Numbered from the stretch's first letter, positions 1-9,436 are shown. The stretch is 63,013 nucleotides of DNA from Hyphomicrobiales bacterium (GCA_026982665.1 JALSGQ010000043.1:1-63013); one strand, 5' to 3'. Program-made: numbers and translations. Notes: generated by a model from the sequence alone, not told the origin.

Positions 1-80
1 CGCGGGCCGAATGGCTGGAGGTGGAAACGCTGGATGCCACCCCGCGCGGTGGTGGCGGTTTCGGTTCCACTGGCAGCTGA
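1..80 (+). CDS. dut: dUTP diphosphatase, C-terminal fragment (cut by window edge)
   Basis: Only the last 25 codons are inside the window, in the frame that starts at base 3, ending with TGA at 78-80. The peptide ends ATPRGGGGFGSTGS, which matches the flexible C-terminal motif V of trimeric dUTPases (RGxGGFGSTG). That arm closes over the nucleotide while dUTP is split into dUMP and PPi, which keeps uracil out of DNA and supplies dUMP for thymidylate. The start and most of the enzyme lie upstream of base 1. It is too short for the ORF track. The identification rests on this one motif, which is very characteristic. Confidence 0.85.
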   Translation, partial: RAEWLEVETLDATPRGGGGFGSTGS

Positions 81-95
81 CGAGTCGAATATGAA

Positions 96-130
96 GAAGC
101 GCCAATGGCGATTTTTCGCCATTGGCGCCT
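96..130 (+). terminator. Hairpin terminator downstream of dut
   Basis: GCGCCAATGGCG (99-110) pairs perfectly with CGCCATTGGCGC (117-128) around the loop ATTTTT. It lies 19 bases after the dut stop. The T-tract after the stem is weak (CTCTCTT), so termination may be modest. The left arm with its flank, GAAGCGCCAATGG, recurs exactly at 13913-13925 in another hairpin. Confidence 0.6.
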
Positions 131-340
131 CTCTTGGTTAGCACGCATTAAAATGGCAAAATTACAAATAGTTGCAGTGAAACCTGTTAGGTTGTCCAGG
201 ACAGCCCCATGAAGAAAGCTTCCCGGCCCGCTGCACAGGCTGGAAAGTCGCGCTCACTACACGACTCATGCTGCCTTTCCTTTTCATGTTCGGCTTGGCA
301 GGTTTGCAGCCAAACACGGCAGGCTGACATTCCCGGCATG

Positions 341-1684
341 TTACGCCGCCTTGCGGCGCACCGTCTCGGCCAGTTCCTCGGCAATGCTGCGGATCTTCTC
401 CGCGTCATCGCCTTCCACCATGATGCGAATGAGCGGCTCGGTGCCGGAAGGACGGATGACCAGCCGCCCCCAGCCTGCAAGCGCCTTTTCCGCCGCCGCC
501 ACGGCCTTCTGCACTGCCGCATCCTCCAGCGGCCGCCCGCCGCCATGGCGCACGTTCAGCAACACCTGCGGCACCGGCTCGAACACGTGGCACACTTCCG
601 AAGCCTTGCGCTGCGTCTGCTTCATCACCGCCAGCACCTGCAGCGCCGCCACCAGCCCATCGCCAGTGGTGTTGTAGTCGGTCAGGATGATGTGGCCTGA
701 CTGCTCGCCCCCCACATTGCACCCTTTCTCGTGCATGGCCTGAAACACGTGGCGGTCCCCCACCGGCGTGCGGTGCAGCGTCAGTCCCTGCGCCTGCAGG
801 TGCCGCTCCAGCCCCAGGTTGGACATGATGGTGGCCACCACTCCATCACCCTGCAGCCAGCCATGCTCGCGGAAATACCCGGCAATGACGGCAAGGATCT
901 GGTCTCCATCCACCACCTGCCCGCGCTCGTCCACGATGATCACGCGGTCGGCATCGCCATCCAGCGCAATGCCCAGATCGGCCCGGTATTTCAGCACCGC
1001 CTGCTGCAACTGCGCCGGTGCGGTGGAGCCGCATTCGCGGTTGATGTTGAAGCCGTCAGGGTCGGTGCCGATGTCGATGACATCCGCGCCCAGCTCCCAC
1101 AGCGCCGTCGGCGCGATGCGATAGGCCGCACCATTGGCGCAATCCACCACCACGCGCAGCCCGTCCAGCCTGAAGAAGCGCGGCAGGCTGCGCTTGACGA
1201 ACTCGATATAGCGCGCCTGCGCATCCTCGATGCGCTTGGCCCGTCCCAGCTTGTCGGAAGCAGCGGCATAGCGCGAGAGGTCGTTTTCCAGCAGCACCTC
1301 GATGCGCTGCTCCTGTTCGTCGGTGAGCTTGTGGCCGTCAGGGCCGAAGAACTTGATGCCGTTGTCGTGATAAGGATTGTGCGAGGCGGAGATCATCACG
1401 CCGAGATCGGCGCGCAGGGAGCGCGTGAGCATGGCCACGCCGGGCGTGGGCACCGGCCCCAGCACGAACACGTCCATGCCGACGGAGAGAAAGCCCGCCG
1501 TCAGCGCCTGCTCCACCATGTAGCCGGAAAGCCGCGTGTCCTTGCCGATCACCACCCGCGCCCGCTGGCCATTGGCGAACAGGGTGCCCACCGCCATGCC
1601 CAGCCGCACGATGGTCTCCGGATCCATCGGTTTCTCGTTGGCCCTGCCCCGCACCCCGTCGGTGCCGAAATAACGCTGTGCCAT
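341..1684 (-). CDS. glmM: Phosphoglucosamine mutase
   Basis: GlmM converts glucosamine-6-phosphate to glucosamine-1-phosphate in the cytoplasm, the step before GlmU in UDP-GlcNAc synthesis for peptidoglycan and LPS. The protein (447 aa, normal family length) begins [13 protein letters not shown], has the phosphoserine loop ISASHNP with the catalytic Ser near residue 101, the metal-binding DGDADR, and the C-terminal phosphate-binding [10 protein letters not shown]. The ORF track extends 43 codons further upstream, but the family's N-terminus starts at the ATG at 1684, preceded by a GAGGGG-type ribosome binding site. It is the last gene of the minus-strand run argB to glmM. The folP-glmM pairing is common in proteobacteria; the usual ftsH partner is instead at 31601. 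The codons look like those of its neighbours. Confidence 0.97.
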   Translation of the reverse strand: MAQRYFGTDGVRGRANEKPMDPETIVRLGMAVGTLFANGQRARVVIGKDTRLSGYMVEQALTAGFLSVGMDVFVLGPVPTPGVAMLTRSLRADLGVMISASHNPYHDNGIKFFGPDGHKLTDEQEQRIEVLLENDLSRYAAASDKLGRAKRIEDAQARYIEFVKRSLPRFFRLDGLRVVVDCANGAAYRIAPTALWELGADVIDIGTDPDGFNINRECGSTAPAQLQQAVLKYRADLGIALDGDADRVIIVDERGQVVDGDQILAVIAGYFREHGWLQGDGVVATIMSNLGLERHLQAQGLTLHRTPVGDRHVFQAMHEKGCNVGGEQSGHIILTDYNTTGDGLVAALQVLAVMKQTQRKASEVCHVFEPVPQVLLNVRHGGGRPLEDAAVQKAVAAAEKALAGWGRLVIRPSGTEPLIRIMVEGDDAEKIRSIAEELAETVRRKAA

Positions 1685-1912
1685 GTCCTTGCACCCCTCG
1701 GCATGAACGAATGTCTTGATGGCATTGTTGGCAGCCTTGCAAAACCTGTTTGCGAAAGGCCCCGATGCACGTGCCTTGCCGACTATCACGAAAACATGAA
1801 ATTTTCCTGACACTCACATGTGCAAAAATGACAATCTCGCGCATGCCTGTCGAAAAAAGCGTGCAACAAGACCAGGCCAGCGCCTCCATCAATCACCGCC
1901 TGCAGGCAAGTT

Positions 1913-3004
1913 TCACCCCTCTTCCAGCACCGCCTGCAGCATGCGCTTCACCTGCACGGTTTGCGCCACGTCATGCACCCGCACCATCTGCGCACCGGCC
2001 AGCCACGCCAGTTCGGCCACCGCCAGCGAGCCGGCCAGCCGCTCCCCCGCCTTTGCCACACCGGTGATCTCGCCGATGAAACGCTTGCGCGAGGCGGCAT
2101 ACAGCACTCCCATCCCCAGCCCGTGCAACAGCGCCAGGTGCCGCAGCAGCGCCAGGTTGTCGGCAGTGTTCTTGGCAAAGCCGATGCCGGGGTCGATCAT
2201 CATGTCCTGCCGGCTGATGCCTGCCGTCTCCGCCGCCAGCACCGCCGCCTCCAGCTCGTCGAACACCTCCAGCGCCACGTCATCATAGGCTGCATGCTGC
2301 ATCATGGTGTCCGGCGTGCCCCGCATGTGCATGAGAATGACCGGCACTTCAAGCTCGGCCACGGTGGCGCGTGCCTGCGGGTCGAACGACAGGGCCGAAA
2401 CATCGTTGACGATGCGCGCCCCCGCCTTCACCGCCGCGCGCATCACCGCGCTCTTGCGGGTATCGACACTCACCACGCAGCCTTGTGCCGCCAGCGCCTC
2501 GACCACCGGCAGCACCCGCTCCATCTCCTCTTCCTCCGATACCTCCGCCGCACCCGGGCGGGTGGACTCACCCCCCACGTCCAGCACGTCCGCCCCGGCC
2601 TCGGCCAGCCGCAGCCCATGCTCGATGGCTGCGCGTGCATCCCCATGCAGGCCGCCGTCGGAGAAGCTGTCCGGCGTTACGTTGATGATGCCCATCACCC
2701 GCGGCACATCCAGTGGCAGGCCGGCGAATGGTGGGCGCTGCCTGCCCAGCTGCTGAAGCCACCGTGCCAGCGCCGGATGATCTTCCGCCTTGCGGCGCAG
2801 CTCATCGACATGCAGCAGCCGCCGCGAGCGCTCCTGCGTGCGCCCGCAATGGTGCACCAGCCAGCCGCAGGTGAAGGCCAGCCGCCTGCCCGCCAGCGGC
2901 AGCGCCAGCCCCTGCCTGACGGCCAGCCGCGCCGCCTCGCCGTGCAGCAGCCCCTGCGGGATGACGTAAACCCTGTCCGCGCCGTGCTCGTGCTGTTGTG
3001 CCAC
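1913..3004 (-). CDS. folP: Dihydropteroate synthase
   Basis: FolP condenses p-aminobenzoate with 6-hydroxymethyl-dihydropterin pyrophosphate to make dihydropteroate in folate synthesis, and is the sulfonamide target. The DHPS barrel starts near residue 103 with VMGIINVTPDSFSDGG, followed by GGESTRPGA, SVDTRK and the C-terminal RVHDV that binds substrate. About 100 residues precede the barrel (VYVIPQGLLHGEAARLAV), an extension also known in alphaproteobacterial FolP proteins. Start choice: the track's GTG at 3058 overlaps trpF and lacks a good site, while the GTG at 3004 has ACGGAG six bases upstream and begins 37 bases after trpF; I prefer it, giving 363 aa. Part of the argB-glmM run, between trpF and glmM. 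Confidence 0.95.
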   Translation of the reverse strand: MAQQHEHGADRVYVIPQGLLHGEAARLAVRQGLALPLAGRRLAFTCGWLVHHCGRTQERSRRLLHVDELRRKAEDHPALARWLQQLGRQRPPFAGLPLDVPRVMGIINVTPDSFSDGGLHGDARAAIEHGLRLAEAGADVLDVGGESTRPGAAEVSEEEEMERVLPVVEALAAQGCVVSVDTRKSAVMRAAVKAGARIVNDVSALSFDPQARATVAELEVPVILMHMRGTPDTMMQHAAYDDVALEVFDELEAAVLAAETAGISRQDMMIDPGIGFAKNTADNLALLRHLALLHGLGMGVLYAASRKRFIGEITGVAKAGERLAGSLAVAELAWLAGAQMVRVHDVAQTVQVKRMLQAVLEEG

Positions 3005-3041
3005 GCTGCTCTCCGTTGCCTTCCGTTGCCCTTGCCGGTGC

Positions 3042-3761
3042 TCACTTCCGTGCATCACCTGCCGCGTGCGCGGCCTGCACGAAGTGGCGGATGAGCGCCG
3101 GATCCTTCACTCCCCTTGCACGCTCCACGCCAGAGGAGACATCCACCATCGGCGCGCCGGTCTGGTGAATGGCCTCGGCGACATTCTCCGGTGTCAGTCC
3201 ACCCGCCAGCATGAAGGGCTGAGCATCGGCACCGCCGCCGTCTTGCTGCCAGCCGCTCAGCCATGCCCAGTCGAACGCCCGGCCCATGCCGCCGGGCAGC
3301 GCTGCATCCTGCGGCGGATGCCAGGCATCGAACAGCGGAAAGGCGATATGCGGCAGATAGGGCTCCACCAGCGCCAGGTCCTGCCGCTGCCGCAGGCGAA
3401 ACGCCTTGATGACGGGGCATTGCGCCAGCGCCGCGATTTCCCGCACCCGCGCCGGTGTCTCCTGCCCATGCGCCTGGATGTAGTCGGGCCGCACCTGCTG
3501 GCGAATGTCTCTCAGCAGGGCATCATCGGCATCCACCACCAGCGCCACCACCGCCGGGCGCTGCGGTGCCGATGCACCTTCATCATCCGGCCGCCGCGCC
3601 GGCAGTCCACGCAAGTGCGCCACCAGCGCCGATGCCTGTTGCAGCGTCAGATGCCGTGGCGATGGCGGATAGAACACCAGCCCGACGAAATCGGCTCCTG
3701 CTGCCACCACCGCATCGAGCGCTTCGATATCGGTGATGCCACAGATCTTCACCCTGACCAC
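3042..3761 (-). CDS. trpF: Phosphoribosylanthranilate isomerase
   Basis: TrpF catalyses the Amadori rearrangement of N-(5-phosphoribosyl)anthranilate to CdRP, the third step of tryptophan synthesis from chorismate. The cytoplasmic TIM barrel starts with VKICGIT, which carries the catalytic Cys, and has GLVFYPPSPRH and, near the C-terminus, VDVSSGVE with the conserved Asp. Length is about 239 aa. The ORF begins at a GTG at 3770 that sits one base after AAGGAG; the in-frame GTG at 3761, ten bases after it, is the more plausible start (MVRVKICG). An insert near residue 55 (RRPDDEGASAPQRP) lengthens the protein slightly. It is separated from the trpA/trpB genes with which it usually clusters, and lies 30 bases after the exported SGNH-like gene. 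Confidence 0.95.
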   Translation of the reverse strand: MVRVKICGITDIEALDAVVAAGADFVGLVFYPPSPRHLTLQQASALVAHLRGLPARRPDDEGASAPQRPAVVALVVDADDALLRDIRQQVRPDYIQAHGQETPARVREIAALAQCPVIKAFRLRQRQDLALVEPYLPHIAFPLFDAWHPPQDAALPGGMGRAFDWAWLSGWQQDGGGADAQPFMLAGGLTPENVAEAIHQTGAPMVDVSSGVERARGVKDPALIRHFVQAAHAAGDARK

Positions 3762-3791
3762 GGCCAGCACACTCCTTTCCCGTGGCTTTTT

Positions 3792-5120
3792 TTACGGTTG
3801 CCGTGCCGCCGAGCCTTCAGTGGAACCGGTGGCAGCTTCTGCAGCGCCACCACCCTTGTCAGCTCCTCCGGCGGTATCGATATCGGTTGTTGCGGCAACA
3901 TCGCCCTCGGCAAACAGTCCGGCCGGAGCGGAGAAGTCGTCTATCCGCCCTGCCTTCGCCTGTTCCCATGTCCCGCGGCGGAACAACGCTGCTGTCGCGC
4001 TGTTCGGCGGCACGCTGCGCCGCAGCGCCTGCAACACCCCACCTCGAGGCGCACCGGCCGGGGTGCGCGCCAGAAACACCACATCGCTGCCCGGCAGGCT
4101 GGCCGGAGTTTCATACACGGCCTCTCCCAGCGGTCCGGCCCGCCCCACGAATGGCTGATCTGCTCCCTGCTCCGGTGCCAGCGCCATGCCCGGCCCGCCC
4201 GCAGCCGCCCCTTGCGCTGCCTGCTCCACGTCCCGGCGGATGACATCCATCACCAGTTTCGCCAGCCGCGTGTTGCCGGCCTTGATGAAATGGATGCCAT
4301 TGTGCGCCCGCAGCCGCACCACCTGCCCGTTGACATCCGGCCCCATCAAGGCGAAGCCACCATTGGCGTCGGCAAAGGCCTTGCGAATATCGATGAAACG
4401 CACCCCGGCAGCGCGCGTGCGCGCCCGCACCACCTCGTTGATGCGCCGTGTCGCCGCATCCAGCCGCGCGTCGCGCATTACCGGCAGCCCCACCCAGTAA
4501 AGCGCCACTCCGGCGCTGCGGAAGGTTTCGATGACGGCATCCACCCGGCTGGCATAGATGCGCTCCCATTCAGCGGAACCGAAGGGGATGCGCCGCCCGC
4601 CGACGGAAATGTCGCGCGCATCATTCACCCCCAGCAGCACGATGCCGATATCCACCGGCTGGCTTTCCAGCACCCGGGCAATGGCCCGTGGCCAGTCGTA
4701 ATACGCCGGGCGCGCCAGCCCGGAGCCGGCATTGAACCGCCCCTTGGCGATGAAACGCGTATCACCTTCCAGCACCCGCCAGGTGCCAGCCAGAAGACCG
4801 GTGGCCATCTTGTCGCCGAACACGAACAGGCGGTAGCGCTCCTTGGCATGGGCAATGTAGGGTTGCGCCACGCCATCCGCCCCTGCCACGCCATCTGCCC
4901 CGCCCGTCGGGGTGCGTGCGGCTAGAGCTTCGCCTTGCACATTTTTCGCCGCCGGCGCAGCGGACTGCGCCCGGCCGGCCTGCGGCATCGCCAGCAGCGC
5001 CAGCAGCAATGCAAGCCCCGCCAGCGCCACCCACGCCACCAGCGCCTGCCGGCAGCACCGGGCAACGTCCATGCTGGCCGATGATGGCCAAGGCCTGCCA
5101 TGTTCGCGCCACTGCATCAT
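3792..5120 (-). CDS. Exported SGNH/GDSL-like protein (DUF459-type), nucleophile Ser not seen
   Basis: This 442-aa protein has an N-terminal hydrophobic segment at about residues 28-46 ending in a signal-peptidase-like site (AGRAQS), so it is probably periplasmic or membrane-anchored. The domain that follows resembles the DUF459 branch of SGNH hydrolases: RLFVFGDKMA at block I (about 97-106), GVNDAR at block III (164-169), and NGIHFIKAG in the place of the catalytic Asp/His block V. In active SGNH enzymes block I reads GDS; here Lys follows GD, so hydrolase activity is doubtful. The C-terminal 120 residues are Ala/Gly-rich and probably disordered. It sits inside the biosynthetic run between dapD and trpF, with small gaps to both. 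The substrate is unknown. A role in envelope polysaccharide modification is only a guess from the fold. Confidence 0.75.
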   Translation of the reverse strand: MMQWREHGRPWPSSASMDVARCCRQALVAWVALAGLALLLALLAMPQAGRAQSAAPAAKNVQGEALAARTPTGGADGVAGADGVAQPYIAHAKERYRLFVFGDKMATGLLAGTWRVLEGDTRFIAKGRFNAGSGLARPAYYDWPRAIARVLESQPVDIGIVLLGVNDARDISVGGRRIPFGSAEWERIYASRVDAVIETFRSAGVALYWVGLPVMRDARLDAATRRINEVVRARTRAAGVRFIDIRKAFADANGGFALMGPDVNGQVVRLRAHNGIHFIKAGNTRLAKLVMDVIRRDVEQAAQGAAAGGPGMALAPEQGADQPFVGRAGPLGEAVYETPASLPGSDVVFLARTPAGAPRGGVLQALRRSVPPNSATAALFRRGTWEQAKAGRIDDFSAPAGLFAEGDVAATTDIDTAGGADKGGGAAEAATGSTEGSAARQP

Positions 5121-5212
5121 GCCTTCATCCCGTCAACAGGCCCCAGGCCTCATGCGCAGGGAATGCCAACCCTGCAGGCTTGCCTGCTGCCGCGCAGGCG
5201 GGGCAGGCAGGT

Positions 5213-6061
5213 TCAGTCGCGCAGCAGGTCGTTGATGGAAACCTTCGCGCGCGTCTTCTCGTCCACCCGCTTCACGATCACGGCGCAGTAGAGGTTGGGT
5301 GCGGGCTTGCCGTTGGGCAGCTCGGTCTTGGAGCCGGGCATGGAGCCGGAAACCACCACCGAATAGGGCGGCACGCGGCCGTAGAAGACCTCGCCCGTCT
5401 CGCGGTCGATGATGCGGGTGGACTGGCCGATGAACACGCCCATGGAAATCACCGAGCCTTCGCCGACGATGACACCCTCGACGATCTCCGAGCGGGCGCC
5501 GATGAAGCAGTTGTCCTCGATGATGACGGGGCCTGCCTGCAACGGCTCCAGCACGCCGCCGATGCCCACCCCGCCGGAGAGATGCACGTTCCTGCCGATC
5601 TGCGCACAGGAGCCCACCGTGGCCCAGGTGTCCACCATGGTGCCCTCGTCCACATAGGCACCGAGGTTGACGAAAGAGGGCATCAGCACCACGTTGGGCG
5701 CGATGTAGGCGGAATGGCGCACGATGCTGCCCGGCACGGCACGAAAGCCTGCCTTGCGGAAGTCCTCCGCCGTCCAGCCGGCGAACTTCGACGGCACCTT
5801 GTCCCACCATACCGCACCACCGGGGCCGCCCTCGATGACCTGCATGTCATTCAGGCGGAAGGACAGCAGCACCGCCTTTTTCAGCCACTGGTTCACCACC
5901 CACTCGCCGTTCACCTTCTCGGCCACTCGCGCCTTGCCGGAATCGAGCAGGTTCAGGGCCTCTTCCACCGCCTCGCGCACCGCGCCGGTGGTGGCGGGCG
6001 TGATGTCCGCAGCGTTGTCGAACGCCGTCTCGATGGTATTGCGCAGATCGTCGAAACTCAT
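5213..6061 (-). CDS. dapD: 2,3,4,5-tetrahydropyridine-2,6-dicarboxylate N-succinyltransferase
   Basis: DapD transfers succinyl from succinyl-CoA to tetrahydrodipicolinate in the succinylase branch of diaminopimelate and lysine synthesis. At 282 aa it has the usual length. The N-terminal helical domain ([11 protein letters not shown]) is followed by a left-handed beta-helix of hexapeptide repeats ([29 protein letters not shown] and onward); [11 protein letters not shown] and [16 protein letters not shown] are diagnostic. The start ATG at 6061 overlaps the stop of the HAD nucleotidase gene by four bases (ATGA), suggesting translational coupling. Two other genes of the lysine pathway, lysC and dapF, lie elsewhere in this window in separate operons. 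Confidence 0.97.
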   Translation of the reverse strand: MSFDDLRNTIETAFDNAADITPATTGAVREAVEEALNLLDSGKARVAEKVNGEWVVNQWLKKAVLLSFRLNDMQVIEGGPGGAVWWDKVPSKFAGWTAEDFRKAGFRAVPGSIVRHSAYIAPNVVLMPSFVNLGAYVDEGTMVDTWATVGSCAQIGRNVHLSGGVGIGGVLEPLQAGPVIIEDNCFIGARSEIVEGVIVGEGSVISMGVFIGQSTRIIDRETGEVFYGRVPPYSVVVSGSMPGSKTELPNGKPAPNLYCAVIVKRVDEKTRAKVSINDLLRD

Positions 6062-6963
6062 GATGTCGCCTTTCCTTCGTTCGTGTCCTGAAGCTTCGCT
6101 GCTGTTGTGGCTGTGGTGGCTGTTGTGGCAGCAGCACCGGTATCGATCAACCGTTGCAGGAACTCCGGCAGCCGGCTGGTGCGAAAATGCACATGCTCCC
6201 CTTGCGGGTCATCATGCGGGTGAGACATGGCTGCATCACCGCCGGCGCGGCAGCCACACCCCGCGGACGGTGCATGCAGGCTGTCGGCATCGGCGTTGGC
6301 CGGGTGGCGCACCAGCACGGTGGTCATGCCGCGTGCATGCGGCTCGGCAAGGTTGCGGGCAATGTCCTCGAACATGGCAGCACTGGCGGGACTGATGCCG
6401 GTGCGGCGGAAGAAGGCATCGAAGGCCTGCGCATGCGGCTTCGGCACGTAGCCCGCCGCCTTCACGTCGAAGATCTCGTCGATGCGGGAAAGCACGCCCA
6501 GCCGATCAAGCACCTGCTCGGCATGGCTCAGCGAGCCGTTGGTGAACACCCACTTGCGCCCGTGCAATTGCGCCAGTGCCGCATCGAGCGCCGGGTCGGG
6601 CGCGATGGGGGCATAGTCGATGTCATGCACGAAGGCGAGAAAGTCGTCCGGATCGGCAATCTCGCCATTGGCGATGAGGCCGTGCAGGGTGGTGCCGTAG
6701 CGGCGGAAATAGTCCTTCTGGATGATGCGCGCCTGTTGCCTGTCCACGCCGAACAGCCGGCTCAGATATTCGCCCATCCGCCGATCGATCTGCTCGAACA
6801 GCCCGCGCGAGGCGCAGTAGAGCGTGTTGTCGAGGTCGAACACCCACTCGCGCACCGGCGCAAAGGCGGCGCGCAGGCGTGCATCATCCACAGGCCCCAC
6901 CGACGCGCCTTGCTGCATCCCTTGCGGATCGTGGGTGGTGTTTCTGGCGGCACCGGCCGTCAT
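6058..6963 (-). CDS. HAD-superfamily pyrimidine 5'-nucleotidase-like phosphatase
   Basis: HAD hydrolase of the SDT1/pyrimidine 5'-nucleotidase type, expected to dephosphorylate a nucleoside monophosphate or similar small phosphoester in the cytoplasm. Motif I is FDLDNTLY (nucleophile Asp near 43), motif II TNGS, the motif III Lys lies in [10 protein letters not shown], and motif IV is MFEDIARNL. The track ORF runs back through argB in another frame; the real start is the ATG at 6963, whose ATGA overlaps the argB stop, giving 301 aa. The last 70 residues, beyond the HAD fold, are unusual: a Cys/His-rich patch ([15 protein letters not shown]) and an Ala/Thr tract (ATTATTATTAA) encoded by GTTGTGGCT-like repeats. 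The HAD gene between argB and dapD is a recurrent alphaproteobacterial arrangement. The true substrate is unknown. Confidence 0.88.
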   Translation of the reverse strand: MTAGAARNTTHDPQGMQQGASVGPVDDARLRAAFAPVREWVFDLDNTLYCASRGLFEQIDRRMGEYLSRLFGVDRQQARIIQKDYFRRYGTTLHGLIANGEIADPDDFLAFVHDIDYAPIAPDPALDAALAQLHGRKWVFTNGSLSHAEQVLDRLGVLSRIDEIFDVKAAGYVPKPHAQAFDAFFRRTGISPASAAMFEDIARNLAEPHARGMTTVLVRHPANADADSLHAPSAGCGCRAGGDAAMSHPHDDPQGEHVHFRTSRLPEFLQRLIDTGAAATTATTATTAAKLQDTNEGKATS

Positions 6964-7898
6964 GCTTCCTCCTGACCTCGTGCCGGAGCCTGCCCCAGCG
7001 AGATGCGCGTGCCGACGCCGCGCGCCGTGAACAGCTCCAGCAGCACCGCGTGCGGCACCCGGCCATCGAGGATGATCACGCCCTCCACGCCGCTGTTCAC
7101 CACCTCCACGCAGGAGCGCACCTTCGGGATCATGCCGCCGGAGATGACCCCATCGGCAATGAGCCGCTCCACCTCTTCCGGTGTCAGCTCCGAAAGCAGG
7201 TTGCCATCGGCATCCAGCACACCCATCACGTCGGTGAGCAGCAGCAGGCGCTTGGCCTTCAGCGCGCCGGCCAGCGCGCCGGCGAAGGTATCGGCATTGA
7301 TGTTCAGCGTCTCGCCATCCTCGGAGACGGCAATGGGGGCCACCACCGGGATCACGTCGGAGCGCGCCAGCACGTCGATGATCTCCGTGTCCATTGCCAC
7401 CGGCTCGCCGACGTAGCCCAGGTCGATGATCTTCTCGATGCCGGAGACCGGATCGGTCTTCTTTCGCTGCAGCTTGCGGGCGGTGCACAGGCCCGCATCC
7501 TTGCCCGAAATGCCCGCCGCCTTGCCGCCCACCTTGCGGATGCAGTTCACCACCTGCTTGTTGACGGAGCCGGAGAGCACCATCTCCGCCACCTCCACCG
7601 TCTGTGCGCAGGTGATGCGCAATCCGTCCTCGAAGCGCGAGGCAATGCCCAGCTTCTCCAGCATGCGGCCGATCTGCGGCCCACCACCGTGCACGATCAC
7701 CGGATGAATGCCGGAAAGCTTCAGCTGCACCACGTCGGCACAGAACTGCTCCGCCAGCGCCGCGTCCACCATGGCATGGCCACCATACTTGATGACCACC
7801 GTCTGCCCGGCATAGCGCTGCATGAAGGGCAGGGCCTCGGCCAGCACGCCTGCCACTTCATCGCGCGAGAGATGTTCGGTATCACTCTTCATGCCCAT
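6960..7898 (-). CDS. argB: Acetylglutamate kinase
   Basis: ArgB phosphorylates N-acetylglutamate with ATP, the second step of arginine synthesis and often the arginine-inhibited one. The protein (312 aa) has the amino-acid-kinase fold with VVIKYGGHAM near residue 37, VIVHGGGPQIG near 68 and NINADTFAGALAGAL toward the C-terminus. The N-terminal helix (about 25 residues before the kinase core) is of the kind that builds arginine-sensitive hexamers, so feedback control is likely; that is inference. It is the first gene of the minus-strand operon. No strong ribosome binding site is visible in front of either the ATG at 7898 or the one two codons in. The promoter must lie in the 144-base gap shared with the divergent ppsR-like gene. 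Confidence 0.97.
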   Translation of the reverse strand: MGMKSDTEHLSRDEVAGVLAEALPFMQRYAGQTVVIKYGGHAMVDAALAEQFCADVVQLKLSGIHPVIVHGGGPQIGRMLEKLGIASRFEDGLRITCAQTVEVAEMVLSGSVNKQVVNCIRKVGGKAAGISGKDAGLCTARKLQRKKTDPVSGIEKIIDLGYVGEPVAMDTEIIDVLARSDVIPVVAPIAVSEDGETLNINADTFAGALAGALKAKRLLLLTDVMGVLDADGNLLSELTPEEVERLIADGVISGGMIPKVRSCVEVVNSGVEGVIILDGRVPHAVLLELFTARGVGTRISLGQAPARGQEEA

Positions 7899-8042
7899 GG
7901 TTTTTGGCCGTTGCGCGGCGGCGGGTCAAGCCCTTCGCCCGCCACGCCGCCGCCTTCGCGCGTGGCCATTGCACAACCCCGCGGCAAGGTGCAAGACATC
8001 TTGCTGCCAGCCGCCTGATGCAGTCAACGGAGCAACCCGCGC

Positions 8043-8897
8043 ATGAGCGCCAGCGCCCACAGTTTCTTTCACGTGCACCTCGTCTCCGATTCCACCGGCG
8101 AGGGCCTGCGCCAGCTGCTGGACAAGGCGTTGCTGTTCTTTGCCGGGCACCAGCCCATCGTGCACATGCACACGCTGCTGCGCTCGGCAACGGACATGCA
8201 GCAGGTGCTGGAGCGGCTGGAGGAGGAGCCGGGGCTGGTGCTGCACGGGCTTTCCGACAAGCGCCTGCGGCACATGCTGGAGGCTTTCTGCGCCGAGCAG
8301 GGGCTGGCCTGCATGGCCGTGCTCGACCCGCTGGTGGAGATGCTCTCCGCCTGGCTCAACACCAACGAGAACATCGTGCGCAGTCCGCGCCCGGCGCTGG
8401 ACGAGCACTACTTCGCCCGCATGCGTGCGCTGGACTTCGCCATGATGCACGATGACGGTCAGAACGCCGAAACGCTGGAAGAGGCCGACATCATCCTCAT
8501 CGGCCTCTCCCGCACCTCCAAGACGCCCACCAGCATCTACCTGGCCAACCAGGGCTATCGCACCGCCAACATTCCCTTCATTGCCGGGCAGGCGCTGCCC
8601 GAAGGCCTGTTTCACCTGAAAGAGCCGCTCATCGTCGGCCTCATCGCCACCTCGCAGGCGCTTTCCGGCCTGCGCTCCAGCCGCCTGCAGGACATCGGCG
8701 CACAACAACGGCAGGGACAGGTGCGAGACTATGCCGAACGCCGCGCCATCGCCGCCGAGATCCGCGAGCTGCGCAAGCTGTGCGAGCGCCACGGCTGGCC
8801 GGTCATCGACGTAACCCGGCGGGCGGTGGAGGAAACGGCGGCGATGATCATCAAGCTGTTCGAGCAGCGCCGGCAGAAGGCGCGGGCAACGGAATGA
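8043..8897 (+). CDS. Pyruvate phosphate dikinase / PEP synthase regulatory protein (DUF299)
   Basis: DUF299 proteins are bifunctional: an ADP-dependent kinase that inactivates pyruvate phosphate dikinase or PEP synthase by phosphorylating a Thr, and a Pi-dependent phosphorylase that reverses it. The nucleotide loop GLSRTSKTPTS is at about residues 154-164, in the family's usual place; FHVHLVSDSTGE at residues 9-20 and IVGLIATSQALSGLRSSR are also hallmarks. Length 284 aa is typical. Divergent from argB and followed by the small protein at 9008. Neither ppdK nor ppsA is in the window, so which partner it controls cannot be read here. A role in the pyruvate/PEP switch fits with pyk elsewhere in the region. 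Confidence 0.93.
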   Translation: MSASAHSFFHVHLVSDSTGEGLRQLLDKALLFFAGHQPIVHMHTLLRSATDMQQVLERLEEEPGLVLHGLSDKRLRHMLEAFCAEQGLACMAVLDPLVEMLSAWLNTNENIVRSPRPALDEHYFARMRALDFAMMHDDGQNAETLEEADIILIGLSRTSKTPTSIYLANQGYRTANIPFIAGQALPEGLFHLKEPLIVGLIATSQALSGLRSSRLQDIGAQQRQGQVRDYAERRAIAAEIRELRKLCERHGWPVIDVTRRAVEETAAMIIKLFEQRRQKARATE

Positions 8898-9007
8898 TGT
8901 GGATGTCTGGCTGACAGGATGCGCTTGTCTTGGCGCGACGCTCTGTCTACGTTGCACGGGGCGTTGATGAGCGTGCGACAGGCAGGCAGCAGCGGAGAAG
9001 AGACGGG

Positions 9008-9436
9008 ATGATGGAAGAACTGGTGCGCAATGTCGCCGCCCAGGTGGATGCGGATGAAGAGACGGCGCGCAGCGCCATCGGCACGCTGCTCGCCTTCGTG
9101 CGGGATAATACCGAGGAGGCGGATGCGCGGGCGCTGTTCGAGCAGGTGCCGGAAGCGGCAGCGCTGGCCGAAGAGGGCGCGGCACAGGCAGCGGATGCGG
9201 GCGGCAACGGTGGTGGCGGGCTGATGGGCATGCTCGGCGGCATGCTGGGCGGCTCCATGGGTGCGGCCATGAGCGCACTGGACAGGCTGCAGGCGCTGGG
9301 GCTGGATACCGGGCAGATCGGCACTGTCGGCAAGGCCCTGTTCGCACACCTGAAGAACGAGGCCGATGAGGAGCTGGTGCGGCGCATCCTCGATGATCTG
9401 GCCGGCAAGGTGCCGATGCTGGACAGGTTCCTGTGA
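9008..9436 (+). CDS. Small Gly/Met-rich protein, DUF2267/DUF2780-like
   Basis: 142-aa protein with two helical halves joined by a glycine/methionine linker (GGNGGGGLMGMLGGMLGGSMG, about residues 65-85). The N-terminal part (LVRNVAAQVDADEETARSAI) looks like the short helical repeats of DUF2267, and the C-terminal part (IGTVGKALFAHLKNEADEEL) like DUF2780. I cannot assign it firmly to either. There is no signal peptide or membrane helix, so it is probably cytoplasmic. The ORF track starts 26 codons earlier; I chose the ATG at 9008 because GGAG lies ten bases upstream and the upstream extension is Arg-rich and unlike the rest. It stands 110 bases after the DUF299 gene and 54 bases before znuC. 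The function is unknown. Confidence 0.7.
   Translation: MMEELVRNVAAQVDADEETARSAIGTLLAFVRDNTEEADARALFEQVPEAAALAEEGAAQAADAGGNGGGGLMGMLGGMLGGSMGAAMSALDRLQALGLDTGQIGTVGKALFAHLKNEADEELVRRILDDLAGKVPMLDRFL

Noticed and set aside
3066-4925. 619-codon ORF on the plus strand opposite trpF and the SGNH-like gene
   Set aside because: Shadow of two well-supported minus-strand genes.
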